This document shows, in pieces, positions 1-11,796 of a DNA stretch of 64,000 nucleotides. Every line of letters begins with the position of its first letter. Within the stretch, counting starts at the first letter, position 1. The position numbers were made by a program, and so were the translations under genes. A model generated the notes under the pieces. That model did no database searches. It was given only the letters and a program-made list of their open reading frames with translations, and was not told the DNA's origin. The stretch comes from Atherix ibis (lineage: Eukaryota > Arthropoda > Insecta > Diptera > Athericidae): assembly GCA_958298945.1 (NCBI GenBank), contig OY282607.1, positions 31,777,000 through 31,840,999 of the forward strand. The letters are read 5' to 3'.

Positions 1-1464
1 CTACAATAATTTTATTTATGTTTACATTGAAATCATATAAATATAGTATTTAATATATATAAGTATCCTATCGTGTATGAGAAGCTGACTCTATACAAAA
101 AAACATTTCCATAATTTAATAAACTTTTATAATAATTTAAAAAAAACTATTTTGACATTTTCAAAAAATAAAATAATATAAACTTTAATGAAAATTCTTA
201 TCAATAATTAATTATATGGTTTTAAATATGTACATATATATGATTGTAAATAATAAAATATATTATTTTAATATTAAAAACACTAGCTACTAATTTTTCA
301 TAAACATTTTTATGACTTTTAAACTACAATAGAAAGCAATGCACGGACTATAATCTAATCTACTCATTATCATATTGTCATAGACAATATAATATTTTTT
401 TTCATATTTCTAATTTAAGGTCAGAGATATCATTGGGACACACCTAAAAGTATTAATAAAAAAATTTTTTTTTTATTACTAAATAACATCCTTATTAAAA
501 AAGAAAAAAATCTTGCAAAACCCCTACTGTGAAGACTATAAAATTGTTTCTTTCTCTGTAATTCCATTTCAAAATAAAAAAGACAAACAACCACGTATTA
601 AGTTTTTTTTTCCAAATTCAAATAAAAATATATTTTATAGAAAAGTAGATTAAATATTTTAGGACCCAATAATATGGCATAGTTGATTATCATATGCAAA
701 AACAGATTTGATTAGTTTTTATATTTGTTTTGTATTTTTAAAAATTTTATTTAATCAAACCGAAACAAACGATTATAATAGACAATCGTATTGAAAGAAA
801 AAATTTAAATAAATTTGCTGAAATATAAACGATCCTAAATCTACAAATTATTATACTAAAAAAAAGTTTTTGCAAATATATTTAAATAGTTTTTTTTGCT
901 TCATCGTACAATTTCCAAAGTAAGTTTCCGTACTAAATATATCGATATATTATGCCATTTTTAATAATCAAAATTAAGGTATATACAAATTTATATTTTA
1001 TAACTGAAATTATATAGTTATATTTTGGTTTTTCATAAATTATTCAATTTAAATTTTATAGATATATTTTTCACAATTTTCTGTTAAAGTCTACACCGTT
1101 TATGGGCAATAAAATTCTACTCTTTATCATTGAATTAGCATATCGTGAATCCGATTCAATTACAATATATTTTACATGTAAAATATTATTAGCTACCAGT
1201 TATTAACATTATACAATTACATAAATAAAAAAACTACATAAATTTTTATTTATGATTTGAAAATTCAATTAGTACTCGTAATAAAATTAGTTTTTCAAAT
1301 TTTGAAAGTATTTTATTCGTACACACATATATATTATATCAGTTAATTATAGCTTATAAATAAAATAAAAAAACATAAACAAAATTAATATAAAATTAAA
1401 AATAATAAAGTTATAATTATAAATAATATAATTTAAAAAGAAAACTACAATTTTTAACTGCTTT
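1..1464. other. AT-rich DNA, no gene seen
   Basis: Very AT-rich sequence with frequent stops in all frames and many A or T homopolymers. I see no exon, RNA gene or recognisable element. Confidence 0.6.
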
Positions 1465-1860
1465 TTGAGCAAACCTTTCATATCGTATTTCTGGTAACGA
1501 ATATGCTGATCGGCTAGCCAAAGAGGTTTGCTCCGCTCAGTTCTAACTGTATTCGCCGTATTCATTATGGCAACTAACAGCTTCAACGTCCCCCAGATGC
1601 CCAGAATGGGAAAATAGTGAGACTTTCCACGCTACACACTGTCAGATGATCTCCAAACCAATCTATACGAGAACCAATTCGAAATTCTGCCAAGAAAATT
1701 GGTCAGAATTCGAATTTGTCATACCGCTGTTACCCACGACTTCCTACTCGTTAATCGTGAACATGCTTTTGGTCAATAGTCCCAACAAGGAGCTTCTTTT
1801 CGAGTAGGATTACCTGAATAACTTAACTACTCTAGATCCAGCCACACTCTTCCCTAGGCC
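1465..1860 (+). mobile_element. LINE relic: RNase H end and 3' tail
   Basis: A forward frame around 1490-1535 reads SGNEYADRLAKEVC, the GNE-x-AD-x-LA motif of the RNase H domain of I/Jockey-type LINEs. About 190 bases on, RIRICHTAVTHDFLLVN resembles the RIGHTxLTHxxLL motif that follows RNase H in these elements. The frame is broken between the motifs and no reverse transcriptase is visible. An A-rich stretch near 1905-1925 could be the old poly(A) tail. This is a dead 3' fragment; the clade is not fixed. Confidence 0.6.
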
Positions 1861-4560
1861 ATAAAATATAAATATTTCTTTTAACTTTTTCTCTCGCCAA
1901 ATTAAAATAAAAAAATTAAAAAAAACTGCTTAAATAAGTCTATTTAGAACACTTAAACCGTTAAACCTGAGACGCCAAATGGTCCTACGGTCGTGGTGCT
2001 TATATGTAGCCCCTGGCACATGCCTTTGGGACTTTTCTCACACAAACAAAACGTTCATACCATACAAATGTCTGACCATTGCTTCATATTATGACATTTG
2101 TAGGGTATATCTACTCTGTTCAACTAAAAGGTGTATCCGTAGCCAGCAAACGAAAATGTTAAATTGCAATTGATTAAAGAGAGACAAAAATTAATTAAAA
2201 TATGTTAATATCGAAACATTTGGACTTATTTGAAAATACAAATTATGCTCATAAATTAAGATATTTGTCTTCCATTTTATATTTTATTGAAAAAATACGC
2301 AATAAATAATATTAATTTTAAAAAAATGCGAGTTATTATTATTCCATGGCCTTATTTATTTTAGTTTTAACTTTTTCTTCCTCAATATTATAAGCAAGTA
2401 ATATTTTTTTTGTTTCGTTTACAACTCTTTTCTTTAACGATAAAAATAGATTTTCCAATAAATTTTTTTTTGTAAAGGCGTATTTAAAGAAATTGTTAAT
2501 AATTAATTGAGTAAAAACTACATTAATTGATTGTAAATATAATTTATTTTGTTTTTCTATAAATATAATAGTGTTTTTTTTTCTTTTAATGGAAAATTAA
2601 ATTATGATCTCAAATAACAAGCCACATGGCACAAAGAAGGAGTGCACATTTGCAAATTCAGCTCAGTTTATACAGAAAAGCATAGATGAATAAAGAGATA
2701 ACTCCACCTTTTTTTATACCAAAATGAAAAAAAGAAAATCATTTTCAATAAATTAATTTTTGTATTTGATTTTGTTATGTCGATGAGAGAAAATATTTCT
2801 GTGTATTAGTAATAATAGAAAATGTTTTCAATTTGTTTAGTATAAAACTCCACCTCTCAAAGATACGTGTCCATCTTGTAAATCAAATTTGCTGATCTAT
2901 TTTTGCAGTTTTTGTATAATTTTTAGAAATTATGAATATTTTTTAAAGCGAATTTCATCATTAAAGGTAATTTTTTTAAATGTAAATAGAAGGTTATGAA
3001 GGCATCTGAAGGAAAGCACAGAAAAAGATGATATATTATATTGTAGGATAACCGTAAGGGGAATTTTTTATAATGAGAGAAGTATAATTTCCGAAGTAAT
3101 GGTACATTTCGCATATAAATTGGAGCATCTACATTTTTATTGAAAATAGTTTCAATTCGGTGATAATTGGAACGCTTAGTCGAACCCCAAAGTTCGAGTC
3201 TGTATATCCATGTCGGTTTCAGTACCTTGTTTTTTTATTAATAATTTATTGTTTAGTAGTCATAGTAAAAGGTTATCTGATTTGTGCTTTGTAATGTACA
3301 ATTAAAAATAGAACACACTCAAAATTCAGATTTCGATGAAATTTCATTATATTGCTTAGAAAATATTGAAAATAGCCGAAGGAGAAGATTTCTTGTTAAA
3401 AGTAGAAATTTCTCGATTACAAAAAGAATTTTTGGAGGGCAGAGAAGCGGTAGAAAAGTTCTGAACATCGAAAACTGATAAACGTGTGAAGCGAATGAGG
3501 TCTCTTATACTCAAGCTGATGAGTTAATGGATGATCTGATCTCACAAGGAGTATTCCTTAAAAATAGTTTTTTGCACCAGATCAGACATTTCAGACACTT
3601 CGATGACAATACCCTCTGACACATAGTCATCTTCATAAACGAGTTTCGTTAAAAAAATGGATTCCTGTGATTTCCTAAACCCCTTCCCCCCATTAACCTG
3701 ATATAAAGTCGTTGTACTATTTTTTTATTCCCCAAGATCAAAAAACCCTTGAAAGAATGTCATCTTGGTACTGTCGTTAAAATCCAAAGAAGTGTAATCA
3801 AAATAACTATTTTGATTTTTAACGTTTATGTATAAAAATAAACTAAAATTGTTGCAACAAGAAAAAAAAATTATTGTCAATTTTAGGCTGTAAAATTTCA
3901 GTCGTGTCAAAAAAAAATTAGTATCAAAATTCTGTATTTTTTCTATTTTTGTATGTGGCTTTAAGGTTTCCATTACGTATGAAATGTAATCAAAATGGCC
4001 GCCACGTGACTTCATGCTAGACTCAATGAATTTGATTTGATTTTTAATGACTTATTTGCATATTCCGGGCCATTACTTGAGCGATGCTAGTTTTTAAATG
4101 CTGTAAAGTTTGAGAATTGTCTGTGTAAATACGATTTTTTGCGTAGGCCTACAAAAAAAAGTCCAACAACGTGTCGGTTAACATACTGCCATACTGCTCA
4201 GAAGGTTAATTTCAAAGAAATACGAGCCAATGATCCCTCAGAACAAAATTAATACCAGACGGTTTCGTGGATACAGTGGCTTCTGAACTGTCGCTTTTGG
4301 GTTTTTAGAGCCTCGTATTGACGTATCCAATGAGCGCAAAATAAGTTCTTGGTAACACAGATTCGTTCTTTTAGGTAATATTACTCCTATTGAGGGTTAT
4401 ATCAGGAGCCTGGTCTCAGCAAAGTATAAAAAATAATATGAGAACATTTTTGTTCATTCTCCCTTTTTTTTGTTTTTTCGTTCTGTTAAAATGGCTATAC
4501 TCTATTTTTTAGATCAAATTTAGGTCCGTTGTGATACTACATGGAGATTATAGGGGATAA
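1861..4560. other. AT-rich intergenic DNA
   Basis: Mostly AT-rich non-coding sequence. Short open frames at 1979-2173, 3284-3478 and 3725-4015 (-) show no domain or splice-site support. A short dispersed repeat lies at 3575-3682 (separate entry). Confidence 0.45.
3575..3682 (+). repeat. Dispersed repeat, copy A
   Basis: This stretch is clearly similar to 7915-8025: both contain AGATCAGACATT, CCTCTGACACAT, CATCTTCATA and ACGAGTTTCGTTAAAAAAATG in the same order. The 7.9-kb copy follows a DD41D-like transposase relic, so both may be 3' parts of one element family. Confidence 0.55.
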
Positions 4561-4692
4561 GGAAAATGAAATGAAATTATATGAAACGAAATGTTAGTGG
4601 TGATAGGTACTTAGCATAGGACCATGCCTCAGTGGGATTCAAACCCACGACGCTTGGATGGTAGTTCAGCACGTTATCGGGCCGGCCACATT
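4561..4692 (-). mobile_element. tRNA-derived SINE (candidate)
   Basis: On the minus strand the segment starts TGTGGCCGGCCCGATAACG, which is A-box-like. About 45 nt later it has GGGTTTGAATCCCAC, close to the pol III B box GGTTCGAATCC, in a T-arm-like stem. It continues into a tRNA-unrelated tail rich in TTTCATTTCATTTTCC. It does not fold as a complete functional tRNA by eye. It is locally GC-richer than its surroundings. A tRNA-head SINE is the best reading; a tRNA pseudogene is the alternative. Confidence 0.5.
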
Positions 4693-5934
4693 TACCCTTA
4701 CAGTTTACCTTTTTTCACTAGGTCCCTAACGATTGGAGATGGTTTTGTATAACAATAATGTCTGTGGAAAGATTTTTATGATGGCTTAAGATAGCTGTAT
4801 CGTTATCGTCAGCATATATTGCGGTTAGGATTTGATTGTGATAAGAAATTTTATGGGTATAAATTTTTAAAATTAAAAAAGAAAACATTTTTAATCACAA
4901 TGAAAATAAGTATTTAATTTATTTTCATAACTCATTAATTTCTTATATTTTTACTAATATTTTATGATATTTTATTTAATTTTTATCAAAATTCGATTAT
5001 TGATCATAAAAATTAAATATTTCTATAATAAATAGAAATATTTAATTCTTCATGATTAAAATTAAATTTCTTTAAAATTTAACTACACAACTAAAAAAAT
5101 TATTACGTTGACTATATGTATGTTATGTACATTTGTTTATTCAACATTTCAATATAAAAAGTGTGCTCCAAATATTCATTAAAAAAATATTTAATCTTAA
5201 TTGAATTTAAAGGTAACTTTTTCTAAGCTTTCTCATTTTTTTTTGAGCCGTTCAAAAATAAATCATTGAACTCGTTTTCAGAGTAAATTTTTATTTTGTC
5301 ATAAAAGTGTGATTAATTTTTTTCTATCAATCCATTTCATTTGAATCAAGTTTAGTTTTCCAAAAATATTTACAAAAAAAATTTGGAAATTTGATTAATC
5401 AATTTAAAACCTGAAAGGAGACAAAATGAGGTGAAGGGAGACGAATTCATGTCATTACGTTTATGTGACAAAACTTATATGTTAATTAATGAAAACACAC
5501 CTAAGTGATTCACACAAACATGCACACACGTTTATTTACGTATACCCAAATATATTTAATATGGTATGCTCTTGTTTTTAAATTGTTAATTAAATCAAAT
5601 ATAATTAAAGTTAATAAATTGTTATTCTTGCAAAAAAAAATTTTAGTATTTGGAGATTTATCCAATGACATATTTTTTTTGTTAACTATAGCATTACATG
5701 GAAAATACTTTTAAAAAAAAACAGTTTTTTTACATCTTATTTTTTATATTAGTTACAAAATATTATAAAAATTTAAGAAATATTCAATTTTTCTTGGGAA
5801 ATAAGTCAATTTCAACGACGATATTTCGACTGATTTTTCCGAATTGAGTATTTTTTATATGATTTTTGCTAAAAACCAAGTTCTAAAATATAATTTGAAC
5901 TTTTTTTTATTGCAAAAATCATGACGAGTATACA
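4693..5934. other. AT-rich DNA, no gene seen
   Basis: AT-rich sequence with no domain-bearing frame. The 69-codon frame at 5505-5714 has no recognisable feature. Confidence 0.5.
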
Positions 5935-5936
5935 TA

Positions 5937-7190
5937 AGGTTTTCCAAAAAGAGTGATATGATTTCTAAGTGACGTTTCGGCCATTTGTAATATGTCATGA
6001 TGTGTCTTTTTTTTCATTGTATTCAGTAATGTTTACAATTTTATCATGGAGAGATATACGCAAGAACAACGTTTACAAATTATTCAATTTTATTATCAAA
6101 ATAATCGTTCTCCAATTGCAACTTTTCGAGCGCTTTTACCATTTTTTGGTCGTAATAATCGTCCAACTGTGCCCGCTATTCGTCGAATTGTTAAAAATTT
6201 CGAGCGTACATTTTTTTTACATAATGTTCAAGTGCCAATAAGAGAAAGAACCGCTCGAAGTAATGAAAATATTGCTGTCGTTCAGGCAAGTGATGCTGAA
6301 GACCGCAATTTGTCGATTTCAAGCCATTCTCAAGAATTGGGACTATCTCAAACCACAACCTGGCTGATTTTGAGAAAGGATTTGGGCTTGCATCCGTATA
6401 AAATTGTTATCACTCAAGAACTGAAGCCATTGGACCACCGTAAACGTCGTGAATTTGCTGATTTTGTCTTGGAACAACTTTAAAACAATAACGATTTTTT
6501 AAAGAAAATCATCTTCTCCGATGAGGCTCACTTTCATCTGAGTGGTGCGGTAAATAAACAAAACTGTCGATTCCGGTGCGAAAAAAATCCACAAATTATT
6601 CATGAACACCCATTACATTCACCTAAATTGACAGTTTGGTGTGGTTTTTGGTCTGGTGGATTCATCGGTCCATACTTCTTTCGAAATGAAGCTGGTAGCA
6701 CCGTTACTGTCAATGGAGAGCGGTATATATCGATGATAATCAACTTTTTATGTCCGAAATTGGAAGAAGTTGATCTTGACAACATCTGGTTCCGACAAGA
6801 CGGGGCTTCGTGCTACACAGCACGTGCAATAACCGAATTATTGCGAGAAAAGTTTAGAGGTTCGATGTGATTTAACACCATTTGACTATTTCTTGTGGGG
6901 TTATTTGAATTCATTGGTTTTTAGCAATAAACCAGACTCTCTTCAAGCTTTAGAAGTCAATATTGAACGTGCTATTCATGCATACGACTTGATTTAGTGG
7001 AAAAAGTACTCGAAAATTAGGTTCATCGAATTCGTTCCTGCAAAAGAAGTCGTGGAGGCCATTTGAATGACGTTTTATTCAGAACTTAATTGTATCGATT
7101 GTACTTCACATTAAATAAAAAACATTTGAATTTCCTTAACAATTAGTGTGTTTTTTTTAAAGAAATCATATCACTCTTTTTGGAAAACCC
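5937..7190 (+). mobile_element. DD41D (rosa-type) Tc1/mariner element, copy 1
   Basis: The ends are inverted repeats of about 27 bp. The left begins GGTTTTCCAAAAAGAGTGAT and the right ends with its complement, ATCACTCTTTTTGGAAAACC. TA dinucleotides flank both ends (5935-5936 and 7191-7192), the target duplication expected for this superfamily. It carries one broken transposase gene. It is the sister of the copy at 58935-60237, which is about 50 bp longer; copy 1 has lost sequence near 6868 that includes the region before the third catalytic Asp. Confidence 0.85.
6046..7088 (+). pseudogene. DD41D transposase pseudogene, copy 1
   Basis: The frame opens with MERYTQEQRLQIIQFYY, a helix-turn-helix start typical of insect transposases annotated with an N-terminal HTH (DUF4817 type). 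A TAA at 6481 interrupts the frame after about 145 codons. The same frame then resumes with the first catalytic Asp in FSDEAHFHLSGAVNKQNC, then TVWCGFWSGG, and the second Asp in FRQDGASCYTA. After LLREKF a deletion removes the stretch before the third Asp and ends the frame at 6870. The 3' part (LQALEVNIERAIHAYDL, CKRSRGGHLNDVLFRT) follows out of frame. The gene is dead: one stop plus one deletion. Confidence 0.85.
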
Positions 7191-7439
7191 TATATGTACA
7201 TATATATGAACTTTTGGAGCTACGAATTTTTTTCATATCTCATTTCGAACTTTACGAGAATTTGAACTTTTTTTTTAATTCACTTGAAAATATCTATAAA
7301 GGCAATGCTATTATTTAAGTTTTTTAATATCTTCAAAGTAGAATGTTTACCATTTGTTATTATGCCTTCAATATTGTTTGAAAATTGTATTTAATTAATT
7401 TAAATGCGTTATGAAAATTGTCGATATGATAAAGTTGGT

Positions 7440-8230
7440 TTTTCAGAAAAATTCATCTTCTCGGATGAAACTGATTTTCACTTAGACGGCAATGTTAATA
7501 AGCAAAATTGTCCCCCATTCAGCATCAAATCCAAGAGCAGTTATTGAACAACCATTAAATTCATCACGTGTCACTGTATGGTGCGCTTTATGGTACCGCA
7601 AACGTCATTGATTCGTTTTTTTTCGAAAATAAGGCTGGTGCTACAGTTACTGTTAATGGAGTGCGCTATAAAGGCATGATAACCAATTTTTTATATGCTA
7701 TTTTTGATAACATAGATGTCGACAATTTGTGGTTTCAACAGAACGGCACTACGTGCCACACTGCCCAAGAAAATCGATTTATTGAAAACCAAATTCATTG
7801 AACGTCTAATTTCGTGAACAGGTGATGTTAATTGACCAACAAGATTATGTGATTTAAAGCAGTTAGACTTCTTTTCATGGGTAGTCCTTGAAAGACTCAG
7901 AAAAAATGTTGTTTGCAGCAGATCAGACATTGCAGATACTTCGATGGTCCAGCATAACAACGCCCTCTGACACATTCACATCTTCATAGACGAGTTTCGT
8001 TAAAAAAATGAACCACTGTGATTAAGTAACCTCCACCAAGATTATATGATTTAACGCCGTTAGACTTCTTTTCATGGGGCTATGTGAAGGATAATGCTTA
8101 TGAGATTACTTCACATACAATTCGGGAACTCAATACCAATTATATAAAAATGTGATCCACAATTTTGTAACAAGGATCGATACCTGTAATTAAAGTGGCT
8201 ATTTGGTCGATATTGTTTTTTATTTATAAA
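7440..8230 (+). mobile_element. Diverged DD41D-like transposase relic
   Basis: The forward strand reads FIFSDETDFHLDGNVNKQNC, then TVTVNGVRYKGMITNFLY and DNLWFQQNGTTCHTA, which parallel the DD41D transposase at 6520-6830. The second catalytic Asp is replaced by Asn (QNG for QDG). Multiple frameshifts and stops follow, and no terminal repeats are evident. This is an older, related family member. The far 3' part includes dispersed repeat copy B (7915-8025). Confidence 0.7.
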
Positions 8231-8394
8231 TGGTAAAGTCTCTTCAACATATTTGAATAAGAAAAAATGCAACTTTCGCACAAAATGTGTGTTTTTTGGT
8301 AGACCTTGTATGAAGGAAGGGCGTGGTGCATGCGACAAAAAGTCTAGCAATACTTTAAACGGAAAATCACTCCGAATTCAGAATAATTTGTCTT

Positions 8395-8480
8395 GAATGC
8401 TTACCTCAAGGTTAGAGGAGGTTGTTATGTTATTAATCTGCCTTAAATGCTTACCTCAAGCTTAGAAGAGGTTGTGGGGT
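8395..8480 (+). repeat. Short local direct repeat
   Basis: A block of about 30 nt, ATGCTTACCTCAAGGTTAGA followed by GGAGGTTGT, recurs about 50 nt downstream with small changes (AAGCTTAGAAGAGGTTGT). This is a local duplication in otherwise unrecognised sequence that runs to about 8830. Confidence 0.5.
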
Positions 8481-8832
8481 CGTTGCCTAAGGTGTATGCA
8501 CTAGGAAAGATCGTACTCTTCCCAATAATCACCATCGGTTTTCTTATTCCATGTCCCTATCATACATGCATGGTGATGGTGTGGAAGCGGAAAATCGTAA
8601 GAATTGTCCGACTCTTAGACCAATTGGTCAAAAGAGTGGAGAATATGATCATTAGGCTCAGACCATGTACGATTCTCATGACTGACCCACAACATTTTGC
8701 AAATAAATGGAATGTTTAAGAAAATATGAAACTGTTTTATTTGGGCGTTAGATCAAAATGATTATACATTTTTCACTGATTTGCAATGCGAACAATTTTT
8801 ATTCGATCTTTTGCTATATGTGCTCATTGGTA

Positions 8833-9961
8833 CGAGGTCTGTTCAAAAAGTATCGCGAATTTTGTGTTTTTTTCAAGAATTATTTATTTATTCATGAATA
8901 TCTATTTTGTCCCCTTCAAATTAATCCCCACCAGATATTATACACTTATGCCAAAGTTTTTTCCAATCCTCGGAGCACTTAAAAAAATCATTTTTTGTGA
9001 TCTTGTTTAGCTTAATCTCCTCGATTGGAGCGCAGCGTCGTCAGTTTCGGGAACAAGAAAAAGTCACCGGGGCCAAATCTGGGGAATACGCTGGCTGCGG
9101 AATTATTAGTGTGTTGTTTTTGGGCAAAAATTCGCACACAAGCAACGATGCGTGAGCAGGGGCGTTATCATGGTGCAAAAGCCAATTTTTGTTCTTCTAC
9201 AAATCCGGGGTGCAAAAAATCATGGTGCAAACGCCAATTTTTGTTCTGGCGGATTGCTTCGCGCAACTTGCGCATAACTTGCAGGTAATATTCCTTATTG
9301 ACCGTTCTACCCTGTGGCAAGAACTCATGATGCACCACGCCCCTGCAATCGAAGAAAACTGTAAGCAAAACCTTCACATTCGACCGAACTTGGCGTGCTT
9401 TTTTCGGTCTTGGCTCGTTTCGGGCGAAATAACCTCATAACCATAAACCCATGATTCGTCACCAGTTATGACTCTCTTCAGAAAATTTGGGTCGTCGCGA
9501 GCAGAGTCGAACAGCTCCTTAGCAATATTAATGCGATGCTGTTTTTGGTCGAAATTGAGCAATTTTGGTACGAATTTCGCGGCGACCCGTTTAACGACCA
9601 AATCATTGGTAAAAATCGAATGGCACGAGCCAATCGATATGTTAAGTCCTCAGCAACTTCTTTACCAGTGATTCTAATGGGACAATAGTATTTTCTTCAC
9701 TTCATCTATGTTTTCGTCTGTTATTGACGTGCTCGGGCGTCCGGCACGCTTTTCGTCGTTCACATCTTCTCGGCCCTCTGAGAACATTTTGTACCATCGA
9801 TAAATGTTGCTTCGATCCAAGGTGTCAAAAATTAACTGAACATTCAAAATGGCCGAAATTGTCGGCATAAGTGACAGACTTGAGTACCAACATAACGCCA
9901 CACAAAAAATCGAATACACGTAAACCGGCGGAAAATTTGCGATACTTTTTGAACAGACTCC
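8833..9961 (-). mobile_element. mariner relic (ACGAGGTCTGTTC family), copy 1
   Basis: The end after TA at 8831-8832 reads CGAGGTCTGTTCAAAAAGTA. The other end carries the complement TACTTTTTGAACAGACTCC, slightly decayed. On the minus strand, transposase pieces are recognisable in order: [40 protein letters not shown], the first catalytic Asp in [14 protein letters not shown], and [18 protein letters not shown]. Frames are broken, and about 25 nt around 9170-9230 is locally duplicated (a CAATTTTTGTTCT block twice). A non-functional DD34D-type mariner, related to 23821-24600 and 61083-62371. Confidence 0.85.
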
Positions 9962-10599
9962 AAAAAACATATCATTGAACAGCAAATAATTATTTTTACA
10001 TCGCTATATTATTCATCTAATTAACAATAATTATTGTATTTACTATAATATTAACCGATGAACCCCGCACTATTTAAAAAAATACTTGTAATTTCCCTTA
10101 CTGGATGTAATAGAGAGTATATAATAAGTTAATATATAAATAGGCTATGCGTTAATTAGGTAAATTTAATTAAAAAATCAAAATAAAAATAACATCTTAT
10201 ATATGATATGAAAGATAACAAATTGAGGAAGTTTAGAGTTAAAAATATATAAAGAAATATGAGATACAGAAATTTGATATTTTCTTCAAAATTAAATTTC
10301 ACCTAATTCGGATGTGATAAATAGTTAATTTGTAATTAAGTAATATTATTTTTAATGAGTGTAATAAAAACTATTTCCTATCGTTTTTGGGATAAAATAT
10401 TCATGAAAATGACAAGAAGGTAATCAAATTTCACAATAGGAATTTTTTTTTTATATCAAAAACAAAAAAGATACTATTTTGTAAATATTTCCGAGTTGAT
10501 AGTGTAAAAAGCGTGTTAAATAATAGAATTCGGAATAAAATTAGTGTGTTAAAAAAACGTGTTAAAATTATAAAACCTTTTTTTTAAAAAATGGTGATT
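9962..10599. other. AT-rich DNA, no gene seen
   Basis: AT-rich spacer between two transposon relics. I find no supported feature. Confidence 0.5.
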
Positions 10600-11050
10600 T
10601 TGCCTTGCCTTAGCTGATTTTTCAAAAAAAATAATTCTTTAGCGATGAAGCTCATCTCTTGCTCGATGAATACGTCAATAAACAAAATATGGGGCTGTAA
10701 AAATCCGCAACTGCTTGAATAGAAGTCATTGTATTTATAAAAAGTAACTGTCTGGCACGCATTTTGGTTTAAAGATATAATTGGCTCGTATTACTTGAAA
10801 AATAAAGAAGAAGAAACAGTTACCTTTAAATTTCTAGATTTGGTGATGTCAATTGGCCTTCAAAATTTTGAGTTTAAATGACGCTAGTTTAAACCTTCAA
10901 GATTGTGAGTTTAAAAAACAGATAATTTCTAAAACTTTTAAAATTAAAAAAAAAACAGAAAATTGCTGAATTACAGTTGAAAATGTGTGAAAAAATCATC
11001 AAAAGGATAGAACCAGCAAGAAGTAACATGGCAGCTATTTTAATGATGTT
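10600..11050 (+). mobile_element. Old DD41D-like transposase relic
   Basis: Fragments read FFSDEAHLLLDEYVNKQN, then GDVNWP, then MCEKIIKRIEPARSNMA. These match, in order, the first-Asp block, the NWPP block and the C-terminal block of the DD41D transposases in this window. Stops and frameshifts are frequent and no terminal repeats are seen. Confidence 0.5.
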
Positions 11051-11119
11051 ATATTTTTTGCATAATAGTAAAGTTAAAGCAATCTAATGAGTCTAAAATT
11101 TTATCACAATCTGAATTTG

Positions 11120-11640
11120 ATTGTATTTTATTTCATTTTCCAAGATGGCGTCCTTTCAAGTATTTTTTGATCTTGCGTAACAAAAAAAGTCATATGGACT
11201 TAGATCCGATGAATAGAGGCTCTGGAGGATTACAGATGTCTGACATGAAAAACCCTTTTTCTGAGCTTTTCCAGGACTTACTCATTAGCTTCAATGTTAA
11301 CCTACGACCTGGCCTCATAAGACATTTTCATAAGTTATCGATGTTAAAGGCTTCCCTGAGCAAAGTTTGTTTTAAACTGCTCCTCAGACCTCCAAAAAAG
11401 CGTTTTGTCTCCGAAAATGGGTTCTCTTCATCAGGAATGTTCCTCATAAGCTCGTTGCAATTTTTGGCAGGTCAATTTTGCAGACACAACAAAGTTTAAC
11501 ACAAAATTTGATGGCAAATGTCACTTTTCCATTACTTATGATTTTCTATAAGGTCGCATAGTAACGGGACGAGGTTTGAATTTCCACTGCACATCTAGAA
11601 AAGACTAACGTCCAAGCCTTGCGGAAGGAAAGTCAGATAT
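11120..11640 (-). mobile_element. mariner-like relic with internal deletion, copy 1
   Basis: Homologous to 23388-23815 and 51230-51830: all share a block like GGCGTCCTTTCAAGTATTTT followed by TTGATC. Read on the minus strand this block is the end of a mariner transposase (SPDLAPxDYxFF-KxKK region, strongly decayed). The other side gives IKFCVKL, a mariner N-terminal motif. The 110-codon forward frame here is therefore antisense and not a gene. Confidence 0.55.
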
Positions 11641-11796
11641 CTCTCAGTGATACCAATCTTTTCTGCTACATACACATATATCTTATTATCATAATTCTAT
11701 TAGAAAGGATAGTAATTTTTTTTTAAATTCCAATTCTGACAAGAAAACCCACAAATTACATCATTTGGTAATTAGAGATATTTAAAAATTTATATA

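Noticed and set aside
4620..4692. Functional tRNA gene
   Set aside because: It has a B-box-like element but no pairing acceptor stem. Classified as SINE candidate.
5969..6241. 90-codon frame at the start of the DD41D element, repeated at 58967-59242
   Set aside because: Out-of-frame overlap with the transposase start. It is conserved between copies only because the element is.
11167..11499. 110-codon plus frame
   Set aside because: Antisense of a mariner-like relic present in two further copies.
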